Shown: piece by piece, positions 24,119 to 35,475 of the stretch
Layout of the letters: each line of letters starts with the position of its first letter
How positions within the stretch are numbered: position 1 is the stretch's first letter
Assembly: GCA_963691655.1 (NCBI GenBank)
Contig: OY829327.1
Coordinates: 68,398,079-68,462,078 of the forward strand
Reading direction: 5' to 3'
Source: Toxonevra muliebris
Taxonomy: Eukaryota; Arthropoda; Insecta; Diptera; Pallopteridae
DNA length: 64,000 nucleotides
Program-made: the position numbers and the translations under genes
Notes under the pieces: model-generated
Database searches by the model: none
Told to the model about the DNA's origin: nothing
The model's input: the letters and a program-made list of their open reading frames with translations, nothing else

Positions 24119-25169
24119 AAAAAGTCTTAATTTGGTTGTGTTATATTCACGTCTTTTATATACCAAAAACCGATTCAAATTGAAATTATGTTTTGTTTTT
24201 TTTTTTTTTGATTGTCATTACTTTTATTTGAATTTTCAGTAGTATACCAAAATACATTTTCATAATTATTAAATAATTTTTGAAGAAAATATTACCATTT
24301 TGTGTAAAAATATTCCTCAAAGCTAAAATCCACAAAAATGTAGCATCCCAAAAGAGAACCGTTAACTGACTGTCTCACCTTCTTATTTCTTCATGGTGTA
24401 ATACAGTGTAAAGTAAACTTATTGAGCCGGGCTACAGTATATTCTCATGGCCACTGAATATTTTTGCCAAGTGTTTTTATTATTTTACTGAGGTAATATT
24501 TTGGTTTGAACGCTCACACGACACTACGAAAAATGCCATACACTGCCACATCAACGCGTGAATACCGGAACGTCACTGGCCCCGCAGCCAATTACAATTC
24601 AATTGTCGCTTCAAACTTAAATAAAACTTCTATATTTCTATATTAAATCAACTTGATCGCACCGAAACTGAATGCATAACAAGGGCGATAGCTGCAATTG
24701 CCAATCCAAAATAAAATAAAATTTTGGCACTTATTAAATGAAACTTTGCTGCTTGAAGCAAATGGAGTTGCGCTCGAGACTCAATTCAAAAATTCAAATC
24801 CAAGAAATAGAAGAATTTTTCGAAAATTTTAAATGCATTGAAAACAAAAATTTGGGAACAAAAATTGCTCATATTTTGAAAGGAGGAAACCTTGAAGAGA
24901 AATATGACTTCATTGACATATTGGTTTCGACAAAAAAAAACGGTCGTGTTGTACACTTCTGAAAATGAACCTCGTTTTATTTGATGATGATTCCCAAAAT
25001 ATTTAAGATCTAGCGATTACCATTCGGGAGCTGAAAAAACCTCATGTTCTCAAGTCGGATTTAAAAAAATTTTTTATGCAGAACCCTAGAATCTTTCAGT
25101 TTATGAACTTTTAATTGGCCAAAAGTAGACTACCAAAAAATTATCCCGTATAAAAATAGATTTTTAGAC

Positions 25170-25730
25170 GACTTAGTAATGGTTTTTAGTCTGCTTTTTT
25201 ATATTTTTCATGGTCTGATTTTATGGTCTGGGTTTTAGTCTTTTTATGGTTTTTGGCCAGAGTTTTTGTATGATTTTTGGTGAATTTTAGTTTTGCCTTG
25301 AATTTGGTTTTCCGTTATGTTGAGTTTTAATATGTTTTTGCCCTGAGATTCGGTCCGAATCTTGATTGTTTCTTTTGATCTAAGTTTAGGTTTTAACTTT
25401 AGTCTGAACTTTGGTCCGATTTTTGGTCTCAATTTGGCTACAATTTTGATCGGACTTTGGTTGAGTTTTTGGACTGGTTTTTGACTTTATTTTATTTAGA
25501 ATTTTTGTCTGAAATATGGTTTGATTTTTTGGACTTAATTTGGTCTGATTTAAATTTGGTCTTCCTTTGGGTCGAATTTTAGCTCGTTTTTGGCCTGGAA
25601 TTCGATTTAATTCGTGATTGCATTTGGTTTTATTTTGGCCTAAGTTTTGATTTAAATTTTTGCCTGAACTCTAGTTCGATTTTGGAACTGGATCTAAATT
25701 TTGGACTGGTTTTGGGTCTAGGTGGAGTGA
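25170..25730. repeat. Degenerate T/G-rich tandem tract, units like TTTTGGTCTGATTTT
   Basis: Over about 560 bases the plus strand repeats variations of ATTTTGGTCTGATTTT, with near-absence of A-rich or C-rich words. Unit length drifts between about 15 and 30 bases. It is a diverged minisatellite-like tract and generates a spurious lysine-rich frame on the minus strand. Confidence 0.6.
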
Positions 25731-26699
25731 TAATTATCGTATAACGTTGTAAAATAAGCTTTCACGTAAACACAAATCCTAGTTACGCCACTGATCACAA
25801 TCAAGAAATTTGCTAAGCAAAAACCTATAGCCCTATGCCTATAGCCTTGGGTACAATGAGGTAAAAAAAAGTAATGAGCTACAAAAAAAAAAATTGGGCA
25901 AAGATCTAGCTGAAGAGAAAAATTAAATTAAATTAAGCGTTGAGACCTGACCTCCAAAATATCAAGCCCAACATACATACTCGCGTTTTTCGAAAAATTG
26001 AAAACGATCTTGCCGCAGGAATAAGAAAACGGTGATGGATTTCCTACCAGGCGAAGGAAGAATGAAGCAGGAACTGACAATCATTATATGGTAGTATAGT
26101 TCAACCAAAAGATGTATCAAAAATAAATGCGGAAATATCCTCATAGATTAAACCGATCAGCTGATAACTTGTGGATAACAATGTGGCCGTGTTGCTTTCT
26201 CGGGAAGTTTGGAAAACCTTTAATTATAACAATGATGTAAGACTTTTTCAGGAAAGGCATTCAACCAATGAACGCATAATTACTTACTTATAGTACGAAC
26301 GTAAGTACAGTGTACATAAGCACGCTCTTCTTATTTAATTTAAGATTCTAGAATTCATGAAAACCATTCAAAAGAGTTGGAAAAATTCAACAGAAGTCAA
26401 AACAAGAAGTCGTGATTGCACAACTCATAACTCACTTCATCTAAGTGACGATGACACCGAGCATCCTTCTATACCTTTTTCATATAAATATGTATATACA
26501 CATACTACCTTATACTTTAACACATAAAGGTACACACCGAAAGGAAAGAGGAGACTGAAGCAGAGAAGATACAAGCGCACGTAATTTTGCATGGAAAAAG
26601 GGAAGAAAAAGGAAATAAAAAATAAAAAAGCAAAACACATTTTCACACTTTTGCACACGTATTGTTTAATTAAAAATGACTGCACGTTTACGCCACTCA

Positions 26700-26960
26700 A
26701 CTGCAGCAGCTACAAATGCAGCGAGAACAGCAGCAGCAGCACCGGCACTAAATGCAACCGTACTAACTAAAATTGCTACCGACCGACAACAGCGAGTGTC
26801 GACCGCATGTTGCTACTAGGATCATCTTTTACTACTAGGCACTAAAATTGAAGATCGTGGCTCATGTCGAGCATCAGCAACATCAGCGTAAAATCATCAG
26901 CTGCAGCCGCAGAAGTAACCACAAGTGAGGCTGCTGCCACCATTGCAACACTTGCCACAA
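26700..26960. repeat. CAG/GCA-rich interrupted trinucleotide region
   Basis: Runs such as GCAGCAGC and AGCAGCAGCAGC are interspersed with GCAACA-type words, as in fly opa-like regions. It is not in a supported gene. Confidence 0.5.
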
Positions 26961-29107
26961 TTATTGCCACTGCATTTGAAGTTAACAACATTTTCTTCTG
27001 CTCCTTTTCGTTTTTGTTTGTTGCATTGCCGATTTTTATGCCTGTTTGTTGTGTTGTTTCTGTTGTGATTGTGAGTGATTAAATTGCTCTAGAAATTTAC
27101 GAAATTATTTTCGTTTATAATTCGCGAATCATGTTGCATTGTTGTTTGTCGCGTCGACGCATTCGACCATATTCCCCCAACTGTTGGCCACCTCCTAAAT
27201 ATGATGACGACGACGACGTTGGTGATGGCAATGAGGATGATGATTATTTGTTGCCACTGCATGATATTGCACATTCATCCATTCATTATTTGTATTGGTG
27301 TTTGCGTTGTTGTTGTCGTTGCTCGCTGTTGTTGCGCGCGTTTAACAATGACAATTGTGAAGTTGATTATTTTGACTTGATAACGAACCCAAACAAAGAC
27401 AACTACAAAAATCTTACTGCTGCAACATCAGCACCAATTTACTGTACGTCTGTAAAATGATGCCTAGTCATCGTATGATTTAAACGCAATCAATTTGAAT
27501 CCTTTTGTCATTGCGCTCGTGGATTCTGAATCGAGAATGTTCCTCATTTGTCCTCATGCAAATTTTACAATTATTAAAAGTTTTCTGAACATGAAAGTGA
27601 AAAGCAATCGAAAAACATCTGTAAATAAACCACTGTTTAATTTGAAGTTATATCCGAAGATGTACGTACACAAAACAAAAATTATAAATAAACTGGCATC
27701 CAATGGAATTGAATTAGAGAATATTTTACTCAAAATATGGCTCACAAGTAACATATATAGAAATTTAAGTACACCTCTCCCTTGATTTACACGGTTTTAA
27801 TATTTAAATACAATTTTTTTCTGTTTCTTGGGATGTCCAGTTAAGTTTCTGTTAATTATTTTTATCACCAGTTGTAATTTTTAAAAACTCAATTTTTCCT
27901 CCATTTTCTTAAAGTATGTATATGTTTTCAGAATTATGTTTACAAATTTTTTAATTTATCGGGTGAAAATTGATGACTCTTTGCAATATAAAAAAAAATA
28001 TATATATATTAAAATAAGTTGAAACTTTAAACGCGTTTTTCTCATAATGACATTTTTTAAGTTGGTAACCACGATTATTCAATAATTACTGAACCGATCA
28101 TCTTCAAATTTAATATGCTTTTTCAATACATAATAATCTAGTGTTACATGGATGGATTCTGTTTTTTATGCAAAACCATTTTTATACAGCTGAAAAACCA
28201 TAGTTTTCTTTAGTGAAAACTTTGACTTTGACAGGTCGCCATTTTGTTCAATATGCATATATTTTCAAATTCTTCAATCAATAACTAGATAATCTTATAG
28301 GTATTAAAAGTAAATTCATTTAATTTTTGCATTTTATATGATCCAGATTTGCAAAATGTTGGTCACCGCAAATCATGTTTTCCAGAAGAGCGTCGATGGG
28401 ATTACTTGGAAAAAATTCTTGAAAAAGGCCACAACTGGCGGTGCCCCTTCAAAGTAAAATTTTGATCTAAAAAAACTAAAGGTTATTAATATACATGCTG
28501 AGCTTTGGTTTGCGCGGTTTCGATACAAAATTAATATTTTTTCTCTTTATGTATTAATCTTTTGTAGTTCTTTTTTTTTATTTTTTAACCTTCGCATCTA
28601 CCACTAGGGTGTACCATACCCCACAAAAATTTCAATATATTGTAGTTTTGCAATTTGTTCTTGAACAAAGAATTTATAAATTTTTGTTTTGAATCTTTAC
28701 TTTTTAATAAGTAATATGATAAGTTTTGGGTATAACCAAGTTTACAGGGGACCTATTAAAAGAAGAAGGAAGTTCTTATTACTTTTTTCATTTAGTATTT
28801 TCTGTTATAATAGTGGATGAGAAGTTAATTATTTTACCTTATACTATCAGTAACAAATCACTAGAACGAATGAATATTATTTTTGAAAAAACAATAACAT
28901 TAAAATAAAGAAATCTTGAAGAATCAAAAATATTTTGTACAGAGAAATATCATACAGTTTATTAATATGAACCCTACAGTATATATGTATGTCTAAATTT
29001 AATAAGGTGGCCTCGGAAAATCTTATCTGTAAGATTTGTCAGAGTTTGGTCTTCGTTAATACATTTTGCAGATGAATTTGAAGTTCTTTTTGTGACTTTT
29101 TTTAGCG

Positions 29108-29650
29108 TCAGCTTATGAAGAGGTAGATTGAATTATCTTCAGCTAAGGCAATGGCTTGGTGTCCCAGGTGAGAAGAGTGGGAAAACATAAACAAAATTAC
29201 AGGCCTTTCTGGTGGGATAAAATATTTAAGGTATTCCAAGAAAATTTCGGAAGTTATCCAGACTTTAGGAGAAAATATACCAGAAATTTTCATTCCACCG
29301 AATTATTAGCGATGGTAGCCATATGCCATTAGCACATACATGCGTACCCTACAATAGTATGGTTTTCACCTCGATCTGAGTAAGTTCGACTATAAATATC
29401 TTTTTTCAGTCGCTGCTACAACTCTCTTCTTTCTCGTAACAAAATTTAGCCCATTTTCTTCACAGTTCCAAATACGGCCAGCACAAGCCGTAATGCCTAA
29501 TTTTAACATGGGGGCATCTAGTTTCATATAAAAATCGTTTATCATTGTTGGATTGGCCATAGATGCTCTATAAATAGAAAGATTATCTGACACCAGAAAT
29601 GTAAGCCCATAGCGCTCTTTGAATGATTTCCACCACCAATTAGACACGGT
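29108..29650 (-). pseudogene. pogo/Tigger-like (DDE_1) transposase remnant
   Basis: On the minus strand, from the right: SNWWWKSFKERYGLTFL, then RIWNCEENGLNFV, where pogo-type transposases carry the first catalytic aspartate (..MDETGL..). A stretch like GENHTIVGYAC follows, and finally PVILFMFSHSSHLGHQAIAL, which matches the second block (..LLDGHSSH...). In both places the catalytic aspartate is replaced, by glutamate and by phenylalanine or serine respectively, and frames are broken around 29294-29389. The N-terminal CENP-B-like DNA-binding part and the C-terminal catalytic residue are not seen. Confidence 0.7.
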
Positions 29651-29982
29651 TTATTTTTTTGATAGGAATTTTTCTCTGCTTTCAGCTTTGGCCAACTTGT
29701 AAGGTACTTCTCTTAATTAGTACACTATTAGCCCAAACTCCATTTCTTGCATATTAGCTACTTATTTAACTAATTTTATTTCCATTTCTGCTCGTAGAGC
29801 GTAAGGAGTGTCCAGTTTGTGAAGAGATCCGCTTTTTTTGGGAGAGATAGTCTTTAATAGTTCTCAATGGAACACTTTTTTTCTTACTCCCTGCATATAT
29901 TATGCTGCATATTATGCTTTTTTTTTACCAACTTTAAGGCATGTGAATACATAAGCTTTCTAAAATGTTAAAGAAAATATTA

Positions 29983-30253
29983 ACATATGTGTTACTGCTA
30001 TCGAGAGGAGAAAAGCAATATTTGCTTGAAGAAAAGTCGGTTAACGTAATCAACATTGTCTACTGACGAAGAAAAAAAAAATGTAAAATGAACACACAAA
30101 ATCGGAGAAAAAGCTTAAGGACATTTATATCACTATATTACATTGAAATTACTAAGTAATAAAAGCATAAAAACTGTACTGATTTGTACTGATTTTCACT
30201 GCTTTCCAACGTCTAATGTAATGATTTCGCGGTTCGAAAATCTGGCTACCCAA
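29983..30253 (+). mobile_element. Partial copy of the TAGGGTAGCCAGA hAT MITE
   Basis: It aligns with 40025-40391 of the complete element at 39809-40393. Shared phrases include AGCAATATTTGCTT, AAGAAAAGTCGGTTAACG, ATCAACATTGTCTACTGACG and CTGATTTTCACTG, ending TCTGGCTACCCA. It lacks the left end and a segment of about 90 bases (40096-40190 in the other copy). Confidence 0.75.
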
Positions 30254-30449
30254 GTCCCAGAAAGAAAGTATTTCAATTTAAAAGTCTTGTAATTCAACTT
30301 GAAATATATTTATATCTCAAGAATCATTTATCGTAGAAGCTATTTATGGTACAGTGCTAAGGTTTAGTATGGAAGTATAATTTTTCAATACCGGATTTAA
30401 AAAATTCTTCCAGTTTGTTGGATTAGTGGGTGTGGCGCCATGACGTACT

Positions 30450-30835
30450 TCTATTTTCTACTACTATTTTCTACTTCATTTTAACTTCTTTTTTACAATT
30501 TCTTCTTATTTTCGACTACTTTTTTACTAATTTTTCTACTGATATATATATTCGACTACTATTTTACTACTTTTTCTACTACTTTTCACTTTATTTTCTA
30601 ATACTATTTTTTACTATTATTTCTACTACTATTTGCCACTCCTTTTTTACAACTTTTTTACTACTACGTTTTACTATTTTTCTACTACCATTGCTACTAA
30701 TTTTTTACAACGATTTCTGATACTATTTTATATTCCTTTTACTACTACCTTTTCCACTACTGTTTCTACTACTATTTTCTACAATTTTCTTCTACTTTTT
30801 CCATTCCTTTTTCCACTATTATTTCTACTTTGTGA
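30450..30835. repeat. Degenerate TTCTACTAC/TTTTACTAC tandem tract
   Basis: Nearly 390 bases of units such as TTTCTACTACTATTTTCTAC with drift in the number of T residues. The plus-strand frames across it, rich in phenylalanine, tyrosine and leucine, come from the repeat and are not genes. Confidence 0.75.
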
Positions 30836-31191
30836 AATATTTCAAGAACCAGCTTAGAAATAAATGTCTTTATTGTTAACATATTTTGCATGAAATCATT
30901 ATAGTGAGAGCAGAAGCAATGTAAGCTTAGCTTTCATTTTCAAAATTTAATTGCAGTGGTAAACACTGTTTTTGTCACACGAACTTTGAGATGATTTTTA
31001 TTTATGTTAGTGTACCCTCATTAAAAATATGTAATAATTTTGTTTCAATCACATCCAGTTTTTTTGTGATAGCTACATATTCATTTCTAACCACATATAC
31101 GTTTCTTTGTTTGAATAACTTCATTTAGGCGACTGTATAACTATTGCATTCAACTAACTTACGTTTTATTTACGTTTGTTACATCGTAAAT

Positions 31192-31890
31192 ATGCCACGA
31201 AAGTGTTCTAACAACCCCGACAGATTTTGTTATGTGTGTGGAGAATTAACTTTTACATCTCAGCGTCGAAATTTCACATCATTGATTGAACAGTGCTATT
31301 TAGACTATTTTGGATTTTCTGTGAGGCATCAAGATAAATTCTGGTTTCCACATAAATGTTGTGTAACGTGTGTGAGACTCCTATTAGGTTGGACTTAACA
31401 AGAACTTAGACATTTGTCATTTGCTAAACCAATGATTTGGACGGAACCAAAGGATCATGTAAGTGATAGTTATTTTTGTTTGACTCAAACAAAAGGCATA
31501 CCATCCAGTATCCAAACTTGTCTTCGGCCAACAGACCCATCCTACATAGTACCGAACTGCCTATGCCAAAGCCTCCAAATCGATCAGAAAGTCAGGATTC
31601 TAGATATATGAAGATAGCGACTCAATAACTTATAATGTTATATAAAGCTTTATGGTGCAATATGTCCTTAAAAATACATATGCTGGACTCTCATTTGGAT
31701 TACTTTCCCGCAAAATTTGGGTGCTGCGAGTGACGAACAAGGTGATAGGTTCCATCAGGACATTTCCCTAATAGAGAAGCGCTCTCAAGGGAAATGGAGT
31801 CCAGGAATGCTAGCAGATTATTGTTGGAGACTTAGAAGGGACCTACCAAAAGCCAAATATTCACGAAAATTATTGTACATTAAGCAATAA
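31192..31890 (+). pseudogene. Broken member of an arthropod cysteine-rich repeat protein family
   Basis: ATG at 31192 opens MPRKCSNNPDRFCYVCGEL, with CX2C zinc-binding-like pairs and a further CCVTC pair near residue 60. From memory this opening is shared by many uncharacterised insect and other arthropod proteins that occur in multiple copies per genome. A stop at 31396-31398 interrupts it, but the frame continues with FAKPMIWTEPKDHVSDSYFC (a second cysteine pair). It then shifts frame near 31520 to a proline-rich piece, and ends with ASDEQGDRFHQDISLIEK and MLADYCWRLRRD, stopping at 31888-31890. Order and motifs fit the family from end to end. One stop and at least two frame changes mark it as dead. 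Function unknown; a mobile-element origin is plausible because of copy number. Confidence 0.6.
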
Positions 31891-34539
31891 AATTTCTCTA
31901 AGTGTAGCTAATTTTTGTACTTTTTACGAAAATATATGTTTTGATATCATAAGAAAGCCTGATGTGTAAATGTTTTTTCATTGATATATCATTGTTTGGT
32001 GACCCAAACAAAATTTTAAATAAGTTTTCATGTGACAAAAAAAAAAAATTTTTTTAATTTTTAAGTGTTATCATAAAATTGATTTGAGATTTTCATTTAT
32101 AATGATTCAGCCTACAGTTCTGCAAGTTAAATACTTTTAAAAATGTCAATTTTGATGCCTCATTTTGAGATCAATGATTTTTTTCCAAAGTATAGATCTT
32201 AATTTTAAACATCATGTACTTCATTCTTCCTGATTCAAATAAGATTCAATTTTCACGCTTTTTCGCAGAAAGGGCAGAACAACGTCTACCGGGCCACCTA
32301 GTTCGTATATACATTATTGTTCCTCTTTTTTATTATTTATTGCTCTATTACATTGACCGCGAAACGTACCCACAACTAGGTATGTACCCCACTTTTATTG
32401 GCGCAACTATTTAATAATCAACCAATATTTAACAGTCAATCGTAAGTTTATTTTTTTTTAAAAGGTGTTCCCTTTATGCTTGAGAAACATTAGCTGCTTA
32501 CATTCAACCGTATAGATACTGGAATCAGCTTAAAACCAAGAGAAATTTACATATTTAGCCTCGTGTTGATTTTGGATTTAAATTTATTTCGCAAAAACTA
32601 CTTTCTTTTAGCTTTAGAACGCCATCTCAAAAGTGAAGATATCTTTAATACAAATTTTACAGTTGAAATAGGAAAGCATAAAAATCAGAAGTGCTTCGAG
32701 CATGAGAAAAATTGATGATGTCGGATTTCCTTCTTTGGAATCCTAAAGGAGATCCTTACAAAGCTTTGCCGCCTAGACGATTTTATATGGAATGACTCCA
32801 TTATAATGCGTATTAAAATTGTTAAAATCAAGTTTGTGAATTTTATTTCCTTGGAGTTCTTTTTTTGTTATGTTATTTTACTGAGTTTAAGGCATGGGCC
32901 TGTTCAATTAAATTTATAACATTTAAAGTCAAAGCTCGAATGTAATTCTCTTATATTAGACTTAAAGACGGTAAAAATAATTATAACACTGTACCTACAA
33001 CAAAATGAAACTAGAAAAAAGTATCTGGGTTGTGGCACGGTTTTTTCTGAAATGTTTTTGGCTGTTGTCCATGAATCTGTAAAATCCAGGCCAGGGTCAC
33101 GTCCGTTCGTACATTCTCGTTTTCTGGAAATTTTAAAAGAATTACTTTCTTTGTCGGAAAATTATGACCACTTGACATATCAGTGATTAATTTATTTATA
33201 TGTGATACTTGGCCATTAAAAGCTCGTTAAAGTTCTATAATTTAATGGAATCATTTGAATGCATTTAAATGCATTTGAAAGTGAACAAAATCACTAAAAA
33301 TTAAAAACGCAGTCTTCTTAATTTTGTGACGTTGCAGTGTATTGAACGAATTTATGCCTTTTTAATGTTTACATTTAAATTTACTTGAACATGACACACT
33401 AGCGCTGAGCTGATCAGTACTGATCGTAGGTACAATGTGTGATCGTGTGTTGCAATTTCAAATGTTTCAAAATGTTTGCTATTTGCGAATGTAGTCGTGT
33501 CGCATTAAACGATTTCACTGATGTTGTTTTAGTGATCGATCACAATTATGTTTGGCATGGCGTGGCCTAATATGAGATGTGATGTTGCAACATTTGTTCA
33601 TCGTTTAATGTGGTAAGTATGTATCATACTATATAGTGTGATGTGGTGACGGGTGGGGGTGGAGATGGAGGTGGGGGACCATGTATTTGATGCACTCAAC
33701 TCAACTCTAGAAATTTTCGCTTATTATTGCCATAAATTTCCCCTAAGATTTACGATGGGAATGCGTTTTAATGGCATTAAATAGAAAATTACTATTATTT
33801 TGTGTACGAGATGTGGCGGCGGTATTGAAAATTTAGTGTGGCGTGCAGCTTTTGCCGCCATATGGCAACACATATGAGTTTTGTTTTTTAATACTGTTAT
33901 TGTTTTGCTTGAGGCAAATTAATAATTTGGCCTTTTGAATTATGTGATTTATGCTGTCAGAAATGTAATAGTTTTTTTTTATAATGCTTATTTTGTAGTT
34001 TTTGTATTTGAGTGTACCGAAACGCCTTTTTAGGTTGTTGCAGATTATTATCAGATTTGAGAAATGACACGTAATTTACTGCGCGACCTATTGTATGCTA
34101 ATTTCCTCTTGCCTTTTTTATATGTGCTGGTAATGTTGGCTATCACAGCTCATTTTATTACGTTAATTTATTTATTGGATCATTCTATATTTAAAATCTT
34201 ACAATGAGTTTCTGGAATTTTAAAAGTTGACAAAAAGAAAAAGCACTTTTTCATGAGAGAGCGTGGGTTTAGTTCTATGCTGAAAGGGTAAAAAGACCTC
34301 ATGCAAATTTTAATAGTCTGATTTCTCACTGAGCAAGAAGCAAGTGAAGGAATAACTCCGTACATAGATTCCTGGTTCCCTCCTGCTCAGTGTAGACTCC
34401 AACCAGTTGTGCCACAGGTAAAGGGTGAACACACCAAAACTGTGACACTTAGAAACTACTACCAGAAATAAACTAGATGGCTTTGAAATTCAGTTTGTTT
34501 TTTATTAGCATACTTTGAGGTTTAAATATAATTAAAATA
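31891..34539. other. Gene-free stretch
   Basis: A+T-rich, with homopolymer runs near 32035-32060, a G-rich piece near 33650-33680 and GATC/GTGATC-rich sequence near 33400-33545. No gene or element end is supported. A short block near 34425-34450 (GGTGAACACACC, then CTGTGACAC) could be an eroded end of the DD37E element that follows. Confidence 0.5.
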
Positions 34540-35440
34540 TTAATTGTTATTTCCTCTGTATGCAAATGGGTGGACTTTTCGTTGCACACGCGCCATCATC
34601 TTTTGCACGAGTGTATCATCGACTGTGCGCGATGCCCACAACCTCATGGTTTTGAATTCTTCAATATCTTTTACCGGTTTACCTGTCTTCTTCTTCAATA
34701 TTCCTTTCACTATTGACAAATATTCCTCAATAGGACGTCGCTCTGGGCTGTTGTGTGGATTACAGCTGCGAGGTACAAACTCGATATTATTTGCATTATA
34801 CCACTGCAATGTGTCCTTGGCATAAAGGCAACTTGCCAGGTTCGGTCAGAACAGTGGCTTGGTGCTATGTCTTTTAATAAATGGCAGAAGATTCTTTTGG
34901 AGGTACTTATCCCTATAAATTTGAGCGTTCATTGTCCCGGATGTGATAAAAGAGCTGCTCTTACGGCCACAGGAGCAAATGGCTTGGCAAAGCATCTATT
35001 TTTTTTTTGGAAACTTGGACTTCATTTTCAATTTACAGCCTTCAGGGACTTCTTTACGACATGCAGTATAAAAATCTTGCCCACCAAGATATTTGAAGTT
35101 TTGAAGGCATTTCGTTTCATCGTCCATGACAATGCATTCGTATTTTGTGATTTGGAATTCATAAAACTTGCTACAGCGGGATTTCACTGTAACATTCTGC
35201 TTTGTGTCTCGATTAGGTGCTATTTAAGCTTTAGTTTTTGTACGTAAGTCTGCAATTTACGTACGGATTTTGCAACGAAACGCGACGAAACCTTCGGATC
35301 CTTCGAACGCGCCCTGAGGACCTTTCGAGCCCTGTTTTTATCATTTTGACAATGCTCATCTCCACTGCCAAGTTTTCTAGCAAGACATTCATTGTACCGA
35401 CTTAAAAACTATCGAGTGGTGCAATTTTACATTTTTCGAA
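34540..35440 (-). pseudogene. DD37E-type Tc1/mariner transposase, copy 2, inactive
   Basis: On the minus strand the order is a DNA-binding N-terminus (RARSKDPKVSSRFVAKSVRK, then LQTYVQKLK near 35370-35225), the first catalytic block CIVMDDETK near 35130, a lysine-rich piece, and in another frame a second block PNLASCLYAKDTLQWY near 34840. The third block is NPHNSPERRPIEEYL near 34740. The spacing from second to third catalytic position is 37 residues, as in the other two copies. The second aspartate has become asparagine and the preceding tryptophan codon is a stop (TCA at 34846-34848 on the plus strand). Terminal repeats were not identified. Confidence 0.7.
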
Positions 35441-35475
35441 TTTATCGCGCACTTAAAGCAGCAATTTTTTATATA

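Larger units (their letters stand above)
24119..29107. other. Gene-free stretch with low-complexity tracts
   Basis: No gene recognised. The 74-codon frame at 24738 is unassigned. Notable contents are a TTTGGTCTG-type degenerate tract (25170-25730), a hAT-like right terminus TAGTTACGCCACTG at about 25786-25800 without a partner, and GCA/CAG-rich sequence near 26700-26960 with ACAACAA/TTGTTG motifs beyond it. The 109-codon frame at 27131 is rich in cysteine and aspartate and looks compositional. Confidence 0.5.

Noticed and set aside
25786..25800. TAGTTACGCCACTG, a common hAT-type right terminus
   Set aside because: No matching left end or 8-bp duplication could be found.
26864..27460. Open frames rich in alanine, cysteine or aspartate
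   Set aside because: They follow GCA and GAC trinucleotide repeats and resemble no protein I know.
30430..30857. 96- and 74-codon hydrophobic frames
   Set aside because: Produced entirely by the TTCTAC repeat tract.
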